A DNA stretch of 64,000 nt from Acanthaster planci (taxonomy: Eukaryota; Echinodermata; Asteroidea; Valvatida; Acanthasteridae): assembly GCF_001949145.1 (NCBI RefSeq), contig NW_019091394.1, forward strand, positions 1,415,647 through 1,479,646. The letters are read 5' to 3'. Below the pieces are notes generated by a model. It made no database searches, was not told where the DNA came from, and saw only the letters and a list, made by a program, of their open reading frames with translations. Position numbers and translations under genes: made by a program. Shown piece after piece: positions 1 to 12,500 of this stretch (positions within the stretch are counted from its first letter, which is position 1; every line of letters begins with the position of its first letter).

Positions 1-171
1 TTCCTTCCATGTTTGGAGGGAACAAAGGGAAAGGCAAGTACAGATGGTAGACTCCCCTAACGACTGTCAGCAGACGTTCACTTAACTTGCCTCGCACAAT
101 GTTGCCAAACCTCTTGTTGAAAAAACCTTTAAATTTATTTGTTTAGATACTCCTTCATATCAGTAAACAGG

Positions 172-193
172 TGTCATGAAAAATGGCGGCGTC
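172..193 (+). promoter_or_regulatory. YY1-like motif over the start codon
   Basis: AAAATGGCGGCG at 181-192 matches the AANATGGCGGC core of the YY1 element. It overlaps the ATG at 183, a placement typical of short 5'UTR housekeeping genes. This supports the neighbouring exon as a real gene start, but the motif is short. Confidence 0.35.
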
Positions 194-272
194 CGGAAAT
201 TGGGCAAGAATTCGGCCGAGTGTTAGTAACGTTATGGCGAACTTGAAACAAGTCTCAGAAAACCCAAAACAT
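183..272 (+). CDS. Probable first coding exon of an unidentified gene
   Basis: An ATG in good context (preceded by aaaa, followed by GCG) opens 30 codons beginning MAASGNWARIRPSV and ending SENPKH, directly followed by a strong donor, gtaagt. The start sits inside AAAATGGCGGC, which resembles the YY1 site found over start codons of housekeeping genes. The first 25 residues contain Arg and Lys but no Asp or Glu, which would fit a mitochondrial presequence; this is inference only. I do not recognise the family. The gene runs toward the RANBP2 3' end, so later exons must lie in 273-3097, in RANBP2 introns on the opposite strand, or beyond. I found no convincing second exon; an acceptor-like site near 1301 opens a short frame of doubtful value. 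Confidence 0.4.
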
Positions 273-3097
273 GTAAGTGGTTCTCTAAAGTTTATTCATT
301 CTAAAAAATTATTATCTCAACTTACACGTACCTCCACACAAGTTTGTTAAAAAATTTTTCGCATTTTTGGGCATAGGACCTTAGGCCAACAGGTATTTAG
401 AGTCCATTTCGCACTCAAGACTAAAAGTCGGCAAGTCAAGCCAAAAAACAGTTCACTGGAACTTGAGTAAAATTGGAGTTTTGAATCAAAATATTTGATG
501 AAATGGAGTTAGATGAAATTTCCCTTATCATGGAATTTGAGGTAAAAGTGTTGCTCCAGCAAGGCACGAGAGGAAAAAATTCAAAACTGTGCCACATTAG
601 GGCACATCAGTAATAGAACAAGGGGATTAGATATCAAATTATGCACAAAGACAACATTACAAAATCAAATGACTTCAGACTATCACTGGATAATGAAATC
701 TAAGTTTTTGTGACAAATAGACCTAAAGCAAAATTTCTACAAGACTGGGAGTGTCAGCAGTATAAAATTTATTTGTATGTGCTGTCCAGCTTTGTTCCCC
801 CAACCGGTTCAGTATTTGGCAGTGAACCTGGTACTCAAAAATACTTGACTGCAACACTTCTACTGGCCTTGTACTAGATGTAGACCTGCATCATTTGTAC
901 ATGCTTGCAGACTGGATGTCCTCTCCTGTGTGTTTGCATAATAGCTTGACACACCCGTTATTTTGGACACACATGAAATCTGAAGGAGCATTCTCCACCA
1001 CAAAATATCATAGAACAGCTACCTTTGGGAAACCAGATTGCTGGGCAAATGGGTAATGTACTGGTATTTAAAACATTCAGAAAAAGGTGCAGGGATGACA
1101 AATTCTGGGTATGATCATAGCCAGGGTGTGTTGGGGTGGAATGGATTGGAGCTGTGAAAGTGGTCAGAAAAGTCAAAAGAAACTGACATTGCACTGGATT
1201 CTGTGTAGAATTCAGAAAGTGAAATTATCATTTACATCTGAAAGCCAACTTACTAAATTGCAAAACCATATTGTTCACCTGCTCCAATACTCTTTCCACA
1301 GAATGATTATGCTTATTATTCTGTCCCCTTTCCCAGCACATTGTTTCTAGTACTTCTGCCAAGACAGAAAACGGTGTCATGCTTTAAGGGAAATCGCGAC
1401 ATACAGTGCCATCGGACAAGCGACAGTCCTAATAGATCAGTTATCATTGGCCAGAAGTAACAACTCGCATGACAAAAAGAAACTGCAGGGTGTAGGCTTA
1501 ATTCCATACCAGGATATTTACTGTCACCCCAAGGGATGATGGAGAAGTATCATTGTGTGTGGTTTGAAATGCAAGTAACAGAGACCCAAAACTTAGGACT
1601 AAAAAAACGTATACCGTTACTTTTCCCAACTTTGTTACCATGAACCAGTGGCTTCAAATGAAATCCCTGAATCCCCTTCTGATATAGGGGCTTACATTGG
1701 CACCCACGAAAACTTGTATGAGGCCTACATGCTACAGGTTTATAACAGAGAAAACGAAAGACAGGGACACATTCTTTCCACCCAAAACGTGATGGAATTT
1801 ATTATTCCACAGAAGATGGAAGTTACATAATGAAAACAAAGATGTATAAAGTAACTTTGCGGTGGAAAAGAGAGGAAAAGATTTTAGTCATTTCATAGAA
1901 TTGAACTGATTGGAGACTTAACCCTAAAAGAGACGGATTATTTTGGCCCATCTCACAGCCGGGGGGGGGGCAAGAACTTGGCTGTGCCTTCCTCGATTTT
2001 TTTGAAACTTCACATGCCTGTAAAGACACTCCTTGTCATAACAACTATTGTGTAGTTTTGCTGTTACAATCCTTTGAAGTTCACCGCTACATACATGCCA
2101 GCCTGCATGCATTGAGCACTGCTGCTGCTGACCTGTCTCAAAAACACGTGCACTGCGCAAGAATAGTATGTCCGATTTTCACAAAATATGTGTCAAAATG
2201 ACCGCAAAGAGTTACTCTAAAATCTCCTTAAGGCTCAACTCTTGAAACAAATGCACTGTGCCGATATCGGGAAAAATGTTGAGAGGGTGGATTCTGCCCT
2301 CCACCCCCCGGCTCTTTCAGGGTTAAATCGGACACTTTCTTTTGACATTATGGCCAAGTGGAAGTAACACAAGGAAAAATATGCCAGTGACGTCTTGCTG
2401 CAACTGCAGAATTACATGAATTAATATGTAACACTATCTAGCTAGTTTCTTGCTTTGAACATGTCTTCACATGTATCACATCACCAAAGCACCTTGTTTA
2501 CTGGTACCTCAGGCTAATTTTCCTTAATTTATATTCTGGACTTAATTGAATATCAGTGATTTTCTGGTCTTTTCTTGTCGAATGCCCTTATTAAAATTAC
2601 TAGTGATTATTTCTGGGCCTCTCTTTAGGGACAAAACTTTTCACAAGATTCCTTGTTCTAACTCTCCTCATTCTGGGTTAGGAATTACTTTTGAGTCTTT
2701 ACCTGTGCCTTCTATCTCAAAATGAGAGAGGGAACTGTTGCATTTACGTTGAATGGGAAATAAAGCGTTTTCGGTGGCATTTTCTTTTTTTCATTTTTTA
2801 ACCAGATTAGAAATCTTACATTTAGTTACATAATGCAATAATCGAAAACACTTTTCTCTTCAACTTTTGGGACCTTATTCCTTTCTCACGTAAAAAAAAA
2901 TACACCAATGGAAGTCCAAAATGTCTTGCTTTGTTGAATGCGGAAACATTAACCCCTCAGTTTGAAAATGCAGGTGTCATTCCATGACAGAAGGTTGCAA
3001 AAATATTAGATGAAGCCTGGATTAGAACTGACTGGCTATCCATATCTGTGCAGTAAGCTGTGTTGAATTTCCTTTTTTTCCCCTTGTTTGATCCACA
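273..3097. other. Non-coding stretch: intron of the 183 gene and RANBP2 3' flank
   Basis: I see no supported exon here. The stretch is AT-rich with short homopolymer runs (for example a G run at 1963-1972). A frame at 1648-1830 is open on the plus strand but lacks compatible splice phases with the exon at 183. On the minus strand downstream of the RANBP2 stop I found no nearby AATAAA, so the 3'UTR end is not placed. Confidence 0.6.
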
Positions 3098-3571
3098 TCA
3101 GTTTTCACTTTCGGTCTTGCTACTCTCACTGGTGGAGGACGATTCTGATGATGGTTTCTCCGTTTCAGATGTGGGGGACGACGATGCCTAATCGAATGAA
3201 AGAATGGTTATAAATGCTAAATGATCTTGGAAATGCAGACATACAAAACAGAACAGTGCAAGATGCAAACTTCAAGTCAAGACAGCAACATAAAACAAAT
3301 TGATAGCAGCGTCTCTCTTGATAGCTATGTATTTGAAACTTACAGTTGTCCTTTTATAAATTCTACATCATTTGCCTTTGAGAAAGATTTGGCTGGAACA
3401 AAGATGCTCTCAAGTCTATTTATCAAGCTGTACACTTTTGGGTATTTCCTTTCAAAAGATCAGTATACACCTGAACATCCCGCTGTACCTTCTCATCATC
3501 TCGACTTTCATCTTTCTGTTCCTTGACTGAGGCTCCCTGTGACTCTACTGAAGTAGATGACACCCCATCAT
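3098..3571 (-). CDS. RANBP2: RanBP2 C-terminal tail (exons 32 and 33) with stop codon
   Basis: Exon 32 (acceptor at 3572) reads [20 protein letters not shown] and is acidic and Ser-rich. Two in-phase donors are possible, AAG|gtacag at 3489 or CAG|gtgtat at 3471. Exon 33 (3187-3098) reads [20 protein letters not shown] and ends SESEN-like with TGA at 3100-3098. No cyclophilin-type domain follows, unlike vertebrate RanBP2; insect Nup358 also lacks it. I call the last exon from its acceptor (gattag) and matching composition, since this tail has no homologue I can align. Confidence 0.7.
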
Positions 3572-6500
3572 CTATAAACGAGAGTGGATACAGATTCTCA
3601 TTCATACATTTGGTAAAAAAAGTAACAAACTATTTACATATAACATAAACATTAAAAAATCCCTCCCCCCAAGAAAATAATTCCCATGAATTTTTATACA
3701 CACAAAAAGACTACCACACCAACCTTGTTGCCTCTGTTTCCTCAATTCTGCCTGACACTCTTCAAAGACTGTCTTGAAGCGCTGGGTGGTCCCGGCTAGC
3801 TTGAACCGCACGGCCAGCTCCTCCATTTGGGGATCGCCCTCCGATGCGTCCATGGCCTGCCAAACCAGGGAATTCTCAGACCCTGCATTGGGCTCCAAGG
3901 TCATTTCCGCGGTGATGTAGTGGTTGGCACAGAGCTGCAGAGAGCAACCACAAAGGATTTCATGTAAATTCTCATCCACTTCCAAAATCTTACAAGATGG
4001 CATGATTGCTGCTGTAGCTGTGATGTTCAAACTTGTAATTCTTAAACAAAAAACAAACTCTAATCATGAAGTTCCATTCTCTCCTACTCACTTTCAAGAC
4101 CTGGTCCCTCCTCATAATGACACGATAACGCTTCATCGTAGTGTTCCCCAGGATCTTGATATCCCCAATACCACGATCCTTCCATTGAGCTGCGGCCTTG
4201 TCAAAGCGATAAAGCTTTGCCCGTGAGCAGAAGAGTTCATTTTCATCTTCCTCTCCAGTTATTACATCTACCTGTTATTAAATAAACGACACCTTCTCAA
4301 CCAAACAGACTTCAACAGAATCACAAGAGCTGTTTGAATGACTGCATTACAATAACCAGTTGTTTAAGTGTCACATTTAGGATGATTGTCAAATTTGTTT
4401 CAAGTTCACAATCAACATCTCGTTTCTGAGTGGTATCCTGGGAAAACTAACATCTTTATCCAAGGTTCGATAAAGTGGATTAAAAGTGACACCCCACCTG
4501 CTCGGGGAGCTGGGCGACTGGCTCAAAGTGGATATCGTCACGTTCCTCTGAGATGCTGTCATCCTTGCTGCTCTCGACTGCATCCTCATCTTTGCTCGTG
4601 GAAGATGTTGAAGTTGTGGGGGTCTCCACTCCCAACTTCAGCTCCTTGGCATGGCTCGTGATGGAGGTTCGTAACAGCTCTGAGAAAGCCTTGGAGATGT
4701 TGGGATCACAGGATTTCACAATCGGGTGGTTTGCATCTCCTGTAGAAATACTTCAACTTCATTAATCAAGTATTTAGTAAAAAGATGATGTCCACTTTCA
4801 TTTCCATTGGTACCAGGAAGGTGTCAATGACCTTTCCTATCTGCCTCAAAATGTGAAATTCTCAAAAGCCTGCTTTTTTGTAGTCCTAGACCAAAAAAGT
4901 CTGCACACAAGTAAAAGGAATGCAACTCATTCATGACAGCCAAGTCTCTAAATCAATCGTTAGCCTTTAAGAGGTTGGACTTACCTTCTTCCTCTGCCTC
5001 TTGTCTCTCTTCCTCTTCATCGTGTTCCCCTTGGTCTTCACCCTTTTCCTCTTCAGTCTCATCAACATCTTCATAGTCATCATCATCGTCGTCGTCGTCC
5101 ACATCAGTATAGTTGTCATCGTCATCATCATCGTGATCATCGTCGCCTTCCTTTTCATCAGTATCCTCTCTCCTGTCACCTTCACATTCCTGTTCACCAA
5201 TATCCCCTCTCCCTCTGCTGTCATCTTGAACTTCTTCTCTGTCTTGCTTGTCTGTTCCTTCATCACCACCCTCCTCTTTCTCATCTTTCTTTCCATCCGT
5301 CTGTCCTCCCTTTTCTGCCATAATGTCTTTTTTGGCGGCATCTACAGCATTCTTGAACTGCAGAGCTACCTCTTCTGTTTTGAACCTCACGGCAAGCTGT
5401 TCCATTTGGGCCTCCTCATCTGAGGCATCCATTGCCATCCAAACCCAGGATTTTGTTGATCCAGCATTTGACTGCAGACTGAGTTCAGGTGTGACATAGT
5501 GATTGGCGCACAACTTTAAGACTTGCTCCCGGCGCATGATAATGCGGTATTTTTGGTTGGCCGGGTTATACAAGAGCTTTATGTCCCCAAGTCCGCGCTC
5601 TTTCCACTGAGAGGATGCTTTGTCAAAGCGGTAGAGCTTTGCTCGGTGGCTGAATTTAATTGTCTCATCCTCCTCGCCAGTTTTAACCTCAAAGCCCTCT
5701 GGCAGTTTCACCACAGGTTCAAAATGAATGTGATCACCCTCATCATCCTTGTAATACTCACTGTCCCCACTCTTGTTGAGTCCCGGAGATTTGATTAGGC
5801 CAGGAGACTTGGGCTTGACCGGCGATTTTTCAGAACTCATCTGGAGCGACTTGCTGACATCCAGGCGGAAGGAGAAGGTCGCACCCTCAGACTTGACCAT
5901 GTCTGCAAATGAATAGCCCTTGGGTTTTGCCTCACTTGGTTTGGTGGTAGGAGGTGTGATTGACTTGGCTCCAAAGACAAACCCCGTTGACGGCTTGACT
6001 GGGGTCCCCTGAACTTCTGAGGAAGCTGCAGCTTCTGTAGCAGGAGCTCCAGCTCCATCAGTCTTCGGTGGGGTCAGCCCACTGGCACCAAACGTAAAGC
6101 CTGCACTGGGACTTTTCACTGCTGTCATTGGTTGGGTGGCTTTATCTCCTGCTCCACCAAAATCAAACTTTTGAAAGCCACTTCCAAACGTAAACTTGGT
6201 GGTAGGAGCTATTGTAGCCTGAGTGCTTTCTTCAGCAGTTGTCAATGCGGTGTCGGATTGTGTGGCTCCAAACTTCACAGTTTCAGTGGAAAGTGAAGAG
6301 CTAGGTGTTGAGAGGGAGGTTGCACTCGGAAACGCAACAGGTCCGCCAAATTTGAAACCAGATGGTTTGGCAGTACCATCTGAGGACTGCGAGCTTCCAA
6401 ATGCAAAACTACTGCCAGAAGCAGAACCAAAGGTAAATTTGAGATTGCCTCCCGAGCTGCTTGCTCCTAGGAGATTGACCGTGCCACTTGCTGGGGCTGT

Positions 6501-9500
6501 TGTGGAGGACACAGCCCCAGGTTTGGGTGTCATGCAGGCCACACAGGCCATATCATCTTTCCCATTGTTCAGCCAGCAAATCTCGCACTTCCAGTCACCT
6601 TCCTTGGGCTGAAACTTGGCAAAATTATCTTCAGTTGTTGCCTGAAAATACACACGTAATAAGCAATGAACAATGAGGACAGAACCTTTTCCTCAGTTAT
6701 CTACTCAGAGAGACCTGCACCAGATCTCAGATAGTCTGATGTATTTCCTTGCTGTCTGTGGCAACATTAGTCAATATGCATCCTCCTTTGATTCTAGGGG
6801 TGTGTGCATTGAATCTGGGAAGTCTTTTAAATTCTATCAGCTTACTTCCTCGTCTACTCACCTCTTGATCTGGTTCATCACTTGCTCCTGCAGAATCTTC
6901 TTTCTTGATTTCCTCCCCTTCTGGTTTGGTCTCACCCACTTCCTCCTGGGGCCCACTTGCCTCGGTCTTCTGCTCCATCTCTCTCTCTTCCTCTTCTTTT
7001 CTGACCGCCTGGAGTTCCTCCAGCCTGCGCTTGAACTCGTGGGCCTGCTCCGGGGTCTTGAACTTGATGGCAAGCTGCTCGTGGCAAGGTTCATCCTCGG
7101 AGTAATCAACGGCATGCCACACCCAGGATCGGTCCGAGGAATGCAGGGGGTCTAGCTTCATGTCAGTGGTGATCCGGTGGTTGGCACACAACTTCAATAC
7201 CTGTTATACCATAGAAATGGAACATTGTTCCGGGTAATTCAACAATTGATGCTCTTGGAAACAATGCGTAAGTGGAAATGTCAATCCCATCGTTTTAAGT
7301 GGAGTCATGTCTCACTTTTGAGTCTCGTACCACTGATGAAAGTTGATGCAATGATGAAACATGCCGCAAGCACATCATAAGTACCATTATATCAGTTTGC
7401 ACTTTAAACAGTGGCTGTCATAATGCCATCTTGGGAGCCATTTTGAGTATGCTTCACAATATACATACAACAAGTGTCCAACTGTAGCAACCACTGTGTA
7501 TACTCAGGTAACACAAACTGTGTAAACAAATTCATCCATCAGTGTCCGGCTTTTAAAATCACGATGGAGCTCTGTACTGGTTATGCCGCACTTTGCTTAC
7601 GTGTGCTTTCCTTGTTCCATAAGAAAGTGCGCATTTAAACAAACCCTGATGTCATCATTAAATAGGCCTATTCGACTATGCTTTTGCTGTTACTAATCCT
7701 ACAGCAAGGGACACTATGACAATGACAGCCCTCACCTGCTCACGTCGCATGATCAGACGCAGGACACCGCTATGTTTGTGGCGCAGCAGCTTCACGTCGC
7801 CAATCCCTCGCTCCTTCCACACGCCCAGTTCTTTGGCGTAGCGATAGAGACGGGCTCTCTGTTTGTACATCACCTCTTCCTCCTCCTCTCCCGTTTTGAC
7901 TTGTGAGAGCTGCAAGAAATAGTCCCGCACAATATATAGGGCATACCATGTGTAGGCGTGCAAATTTGAGAATAGTTTCCTCTTGCTGAAAAAGCCCAGT
8001 AATGAAGAGTGCTGCTCACACACACACACACAGGTAAAACAGTGATACTAACCAAGAACAAGTCACCGTGGGCTTCTTATCGTTGAGAAATTGCAGAGAA
8101 TACATAAAAGGCTTTTGAATGATTTTTAATTAACCGATATACTTGACTGCCACAAGAGACCAAAACAAACATATTCATAATGAAACAAGGTAATTTTAAA
8201 TGCATGAGACTTTGTACAGCGTTTTTCTAATTTGCCACTACATGCATGAAAACTAAAAAAAGAAAGAAAACCAGCTCACAGTTCCTTGATTGGCACAGCA
8301 TTATACCTTCAATTTCACTTTCTTTTCTATAGTCAATTCTCTCTTTGTGCAATAATGAACATTAAGACGGACTTTTCTTTCCGTACCTCAGGCAATGACA
8401 TGATTGGCTCATAGTGGGGGTCGTGCTCGTGGCTTTCCTGTTCCCCGTCTTCCTCCTTGGTGGCTGCACCGAAGACGGGAGCCCCAGCTTGGGCAAAGGT
8501 AAAGCCTTTTCCTGCCACTGAATTGATACGAAGTTCTGACAGTGTTGTGGTTATGGTTTGGATACTGTGTTTGGTTCAGACAGCACCCTCAACAGCAACG
8601 CACCGGGCCTGTGGCCTATGACAGATTACAGGGTGCAAGCTGAAAACCTGAGAACGGTGCAAGTTAAAGAAGGTAACACTTTAGAAATATATTGATAATT
8701 TGGAAAGCGGATGAATTGACAAATGCAGAAAGAGGTTTTCCGTGATGTGATGACTATCCGTCATTTTGTCGCCGGTGAAAACTGGCAAGTTTGTGGGTAT
8801 TGCATGTAACTATGTAAAAAGAGCAAAGTTCACTTCATCCACTCCAACAGTTTCTCAGTTTTGACATGACGCAAACCCTGGAATTAGATTCAACACCGGT
8901 GAAATATCTCAGAATGCTACTTGCACACTCTTTTCCCAGACATTCATCAAATGTTTACCTCCAGCAAAGGTTCCTTGCTTGCCTGCCCTGATGCTGGCAA
9001 AACTCAAACTTGATGATCCGCCAGCTGCACCAAATACAGAGGATGAGGGCAAGCTACTTTCTGCAGGAGGGAAAAGATATCACTGGATAGTTAGGAACCA
9101 GAAAATGAAGTGAGTAAGAATAAAAAATGAAAGTATAGGTTGTGCAGTCGGAAGTTGCAAACATGAGTTGCTTTGAAACTGAATCCTTTTTGTCAATGCA
9201 ACGCTGAAAGTGCTTGTCATTTCTGGTCAAAGGCTAATTTCAGACAGTTGTTAGGCACTCGCATTTACGGAAAAAATTTTGGTTCAGCAAAACAGGTCTC
9301 CCTGTCCAAATTGGCGTGTTACGTCTACTGCTTCGAACAGGTGCCCCTTCATAAAGAACTAACAGTCCAACATCACTTCTTTGAGACAAACAGGTCAAGA
9401 GGTCTTTGTTGAGAAAAGTGTGATGCCTTGAAACAGCCATGCAAAGGTTGGCTAGTGATGCACCATCTCGACAGCTGGGATGGCTAAACTGCACTCATAC

Positions 9501-12500
9501 CTGGCATTCCAGTTGTGATTGGTGTTTCCTTGGTCTTCCCACTGAGTGCCATCTTAGACATATCACCAAATGTCATCTGGGCTGATGCAGTACTGCCAAA
9601 GACTGGTGCTTGTGACTGTGAACTCTCAGCTGCTTCAGGCTGGAATGACTTGGCTGCTGTCGTGCAAATTGAAACGATAAAGGGACATCATAGCCAAATG
9701 GAAACAAATGTTAAAACTGGTTGAAAATGGGTACAGACCAACTCCTTGGTATAACTATAACGATGCAATTAGCTACTTTTGCCCAATATGGTTCCGAAAG
9801 AATACAAAGCTGCTGACTGATATGCAGAGACAGTTTGGCAAACTTACGACTCTTTCCTCTTGCAGCAAGATCCTCAGGGTCACATCCAGGACACCCAGGG
9901 CAGGGTGGTTCATCCTCGTAGAGAAAGAAGGTGGGTGGGAGGAAGAGCGCTTCAGCCCTTGCCCGCTGATCAGCAGTGGGTATCTTTTCAGACACAAAGA
10001 TCACATCATCTTCACCAAAATCATCTAAACATTGGACAGAGGAAACAAATAGGTCCAAATCAGACACGGTAAGGACGTGGTGTTAAAGGGAATTGACTGT
10101 TCACATCAGACTTCCACCATACAGTGGCAAATGCTATTTGTTCAGTTTGTGCAATAAAGTGTACACTCACTTTCTTTGTATTGACTCCCAGGTTTAGTGA
10201 CACTCTCGAAGGTTGATGCTTGGCTTGTGGTTGCATTGCTAAAAGTGAAACCTGATGACACTGTGCCTGAGCCAGTGGAAAGCTGGCCAAAACTGAACCC
10301 AGCAAAAGGGGACTGGCTGGTCGTTTTATCTGGTGCAACTGCTGGAGTCACCGGTGATGGTTTGGGTTGGGTAAAGTTAGCAGGTGAGGGCTGGCTGGAC
10401 TTGAATGAGAAGTTGGCCAATGCTGCGGAGGCAGAAGTAGTGGCAGAAGTGGGATCATGTTCAGAGGAAGCCTGTCTCTGGTTTAAGCCAAAGACTGCTC
10501 CTGGTTGTGATACCTGGCTGTCATGAAAAAGTCCTAACTTGGCTGATGCGGTGCCAAGATCTTCAGACTTGACTGTGGAATTATCAGGGGCCACAACTGA
10601 GGGCTTGCTGGATGAGGATAGGAATGACTGGGGAGGGGTGCCAGCTGTGATGGAACCAATCTTGGTTGATGAAACTGCAGCTGAAGTCTCATCTTGCTTC
10701 ATCAGCATGGATACCAGCAGAGGGGACTTGCTTGCCACGTCTTTGTTGCTGGCCTGCTTTGAGGGAATAGTGTCAGGAGCACTGGTGGGGCCAGAGGAAG
10801 TGACTTGCATGTCATCATTTGGCTCTGAACTCTCCTGGTCAGCAACACCCCTTGTGAAAGTGCTGGGCTGCAAGACAAATCGGTGAGCAAATTGGCTTCT
10901 GAACTCATGAACTGCGAATATTCTTTTCACAACATCTTTGAAAATAGTCTCCTGACAACTTACCAAGTGCCAGAAAGTATGACCTACTGATTCACGTGTC
11001 TACAAAAATTAAGTAAGCTGGCAGGGAAAGATAGGATGAAGATGAATATGTTGTCAGGTTTAAATAAATGATTTGGAAGTAAACTTGAAATACGCTTTAA
11101 TACTTCGTAGACCTCTATAGGAATTTCTGTTTGCAAGACACAAAAGTTCGATATTGTTTCATCTTAGGTGAGAAATGGGCAGTGTGCAGATACATATTAA
11201 AGATGCACATTTTTGAGACATAGAGACAACAGCACACATAGTTTGCATTACAATCATTCCGTTGATGGCCAATCATGTAAAACTTTGCCTATTTCAACTA
11301 GTAATTCATTTTAGAAGGGCACTGGTGGTGGTTGAGTTTGTCTTTGTCCAACCACACCTGCAAGTCAGCTGCTGAAGTGCCTACAGCTACTACATCACTG
11401 GGCATCATGATTTCAGTTTCGACTTCAGTGGGTGACGTAGCATCTTCATACGGCATGTACTGCTGCAAGTTGGGTGCGTGGGCAGCGCCGTGCATTGCCG
11501 GGGTAGATGTGATGAGACTCGGGTGCAGTCCGGGGTTTTCGTAGGCTGCCGCCGCAGCAGCTGCTGCTAAGCCGTAGCTTTGTGGGGCAGCGGCGGCGTA
11601 GTAGCCGTACGCTGGGTGGTGGTACAGGCCGTGCACAGGGCTGGCTACCGGGTAAGTGGCCCCAGACAGCTGGGTGGTGGACAGGCTGGGGTTGTCAATC
11701 TTGCACTCTTGGGCTGAGATGATGATGGGGCGGTTGGAGGTGATGTCCGGGATGGGCTGAGGCTGAGGGGGTGGAGGGGGTGGGGCGGCATCTCTCTTGG
11801 CCTGGGCGGCACTCAGCTCCTGAAATTTCACCTGAACATTGCGAAATATGGAAAAAAGATTTATATTACCACAGTTGAGGCATGTTGCAGTGCTTTAAAG
11901 GAAACAATTACGATACTAAGTAGAGGATTTCATTCCAACTATAAGAGAAGGCCAGGTTTTGCCGTACAAGACAGAGATTGGCTGGCTTGAGATTCCTTAT
12001 ATCCTCCACCAACTGACTGCAGAGATGGGAAACAAAATCATTCCCAGGCAAGTGGCTTTTAGTGGCTTCCATAGGCTCACGTTATTCTCTACTGCAGCCA
12101 CAACTTTTGGACATGCCTACTGTATCATGGTCTGCTGCTTTGTGATATCGTGGCCCTGGGCAAAAACAACGTACGTTCAGCTCCAGCACTTGCTTCATGA
12201 GGGCATTGTTGGACTCCATCAGCGTGTTCTGCTTGTCAATCAGCATCTGGTTCTGCTCCAGGATGCGACTGTGGGTGGCGGCCAGGCTGCGGAGCTGGGC
12301 ATTCTCCTCCATCAGTCTGGAGTGGGACAGGTTCATGGAGCGCAGCTCGGCTGCCAGACGACGAGGGCTGGGGTCTTTTCCAGTGGACTGTTGAGGCCAG
12401 AAAAGAGAATGGTACAAGGGCTATTCTACATTTGAAATGCATAACAGCACACTTCATATGGGAATGATGTTCCCAATGATGTTTCCAACAGCAGGTGCAT

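Noticed and set aside
1-100. Minus-strand open stretch (FFNKRFGNIVRGKLSERLL) at the window edge
   Set aside because: It is too short, lacks a start or clear splice sites and cannot be told from chance.
1648-1830. Plus-strand 60-codon frame that looks protein-like
   Set aside because: The acceptor before it gives a phase incompatible with the exon at 183, no donor follows, and no family is recognised.
5001-5423. Plus-strand hydrophobic frame that looks like membrane segments ([11 protein letters not shown])
   Set aside because: It is the antisense of the Asp/Glu tract of RanBP2 exon 28; GAT/GAC codons read backwards give Ile and Val.
10197-10886. Plus-strand frames of 109 and 115 codons
   Set aside because: They are antisense to RanBP2 exon 21, which has FG motifs and good splice sites on the other strand.
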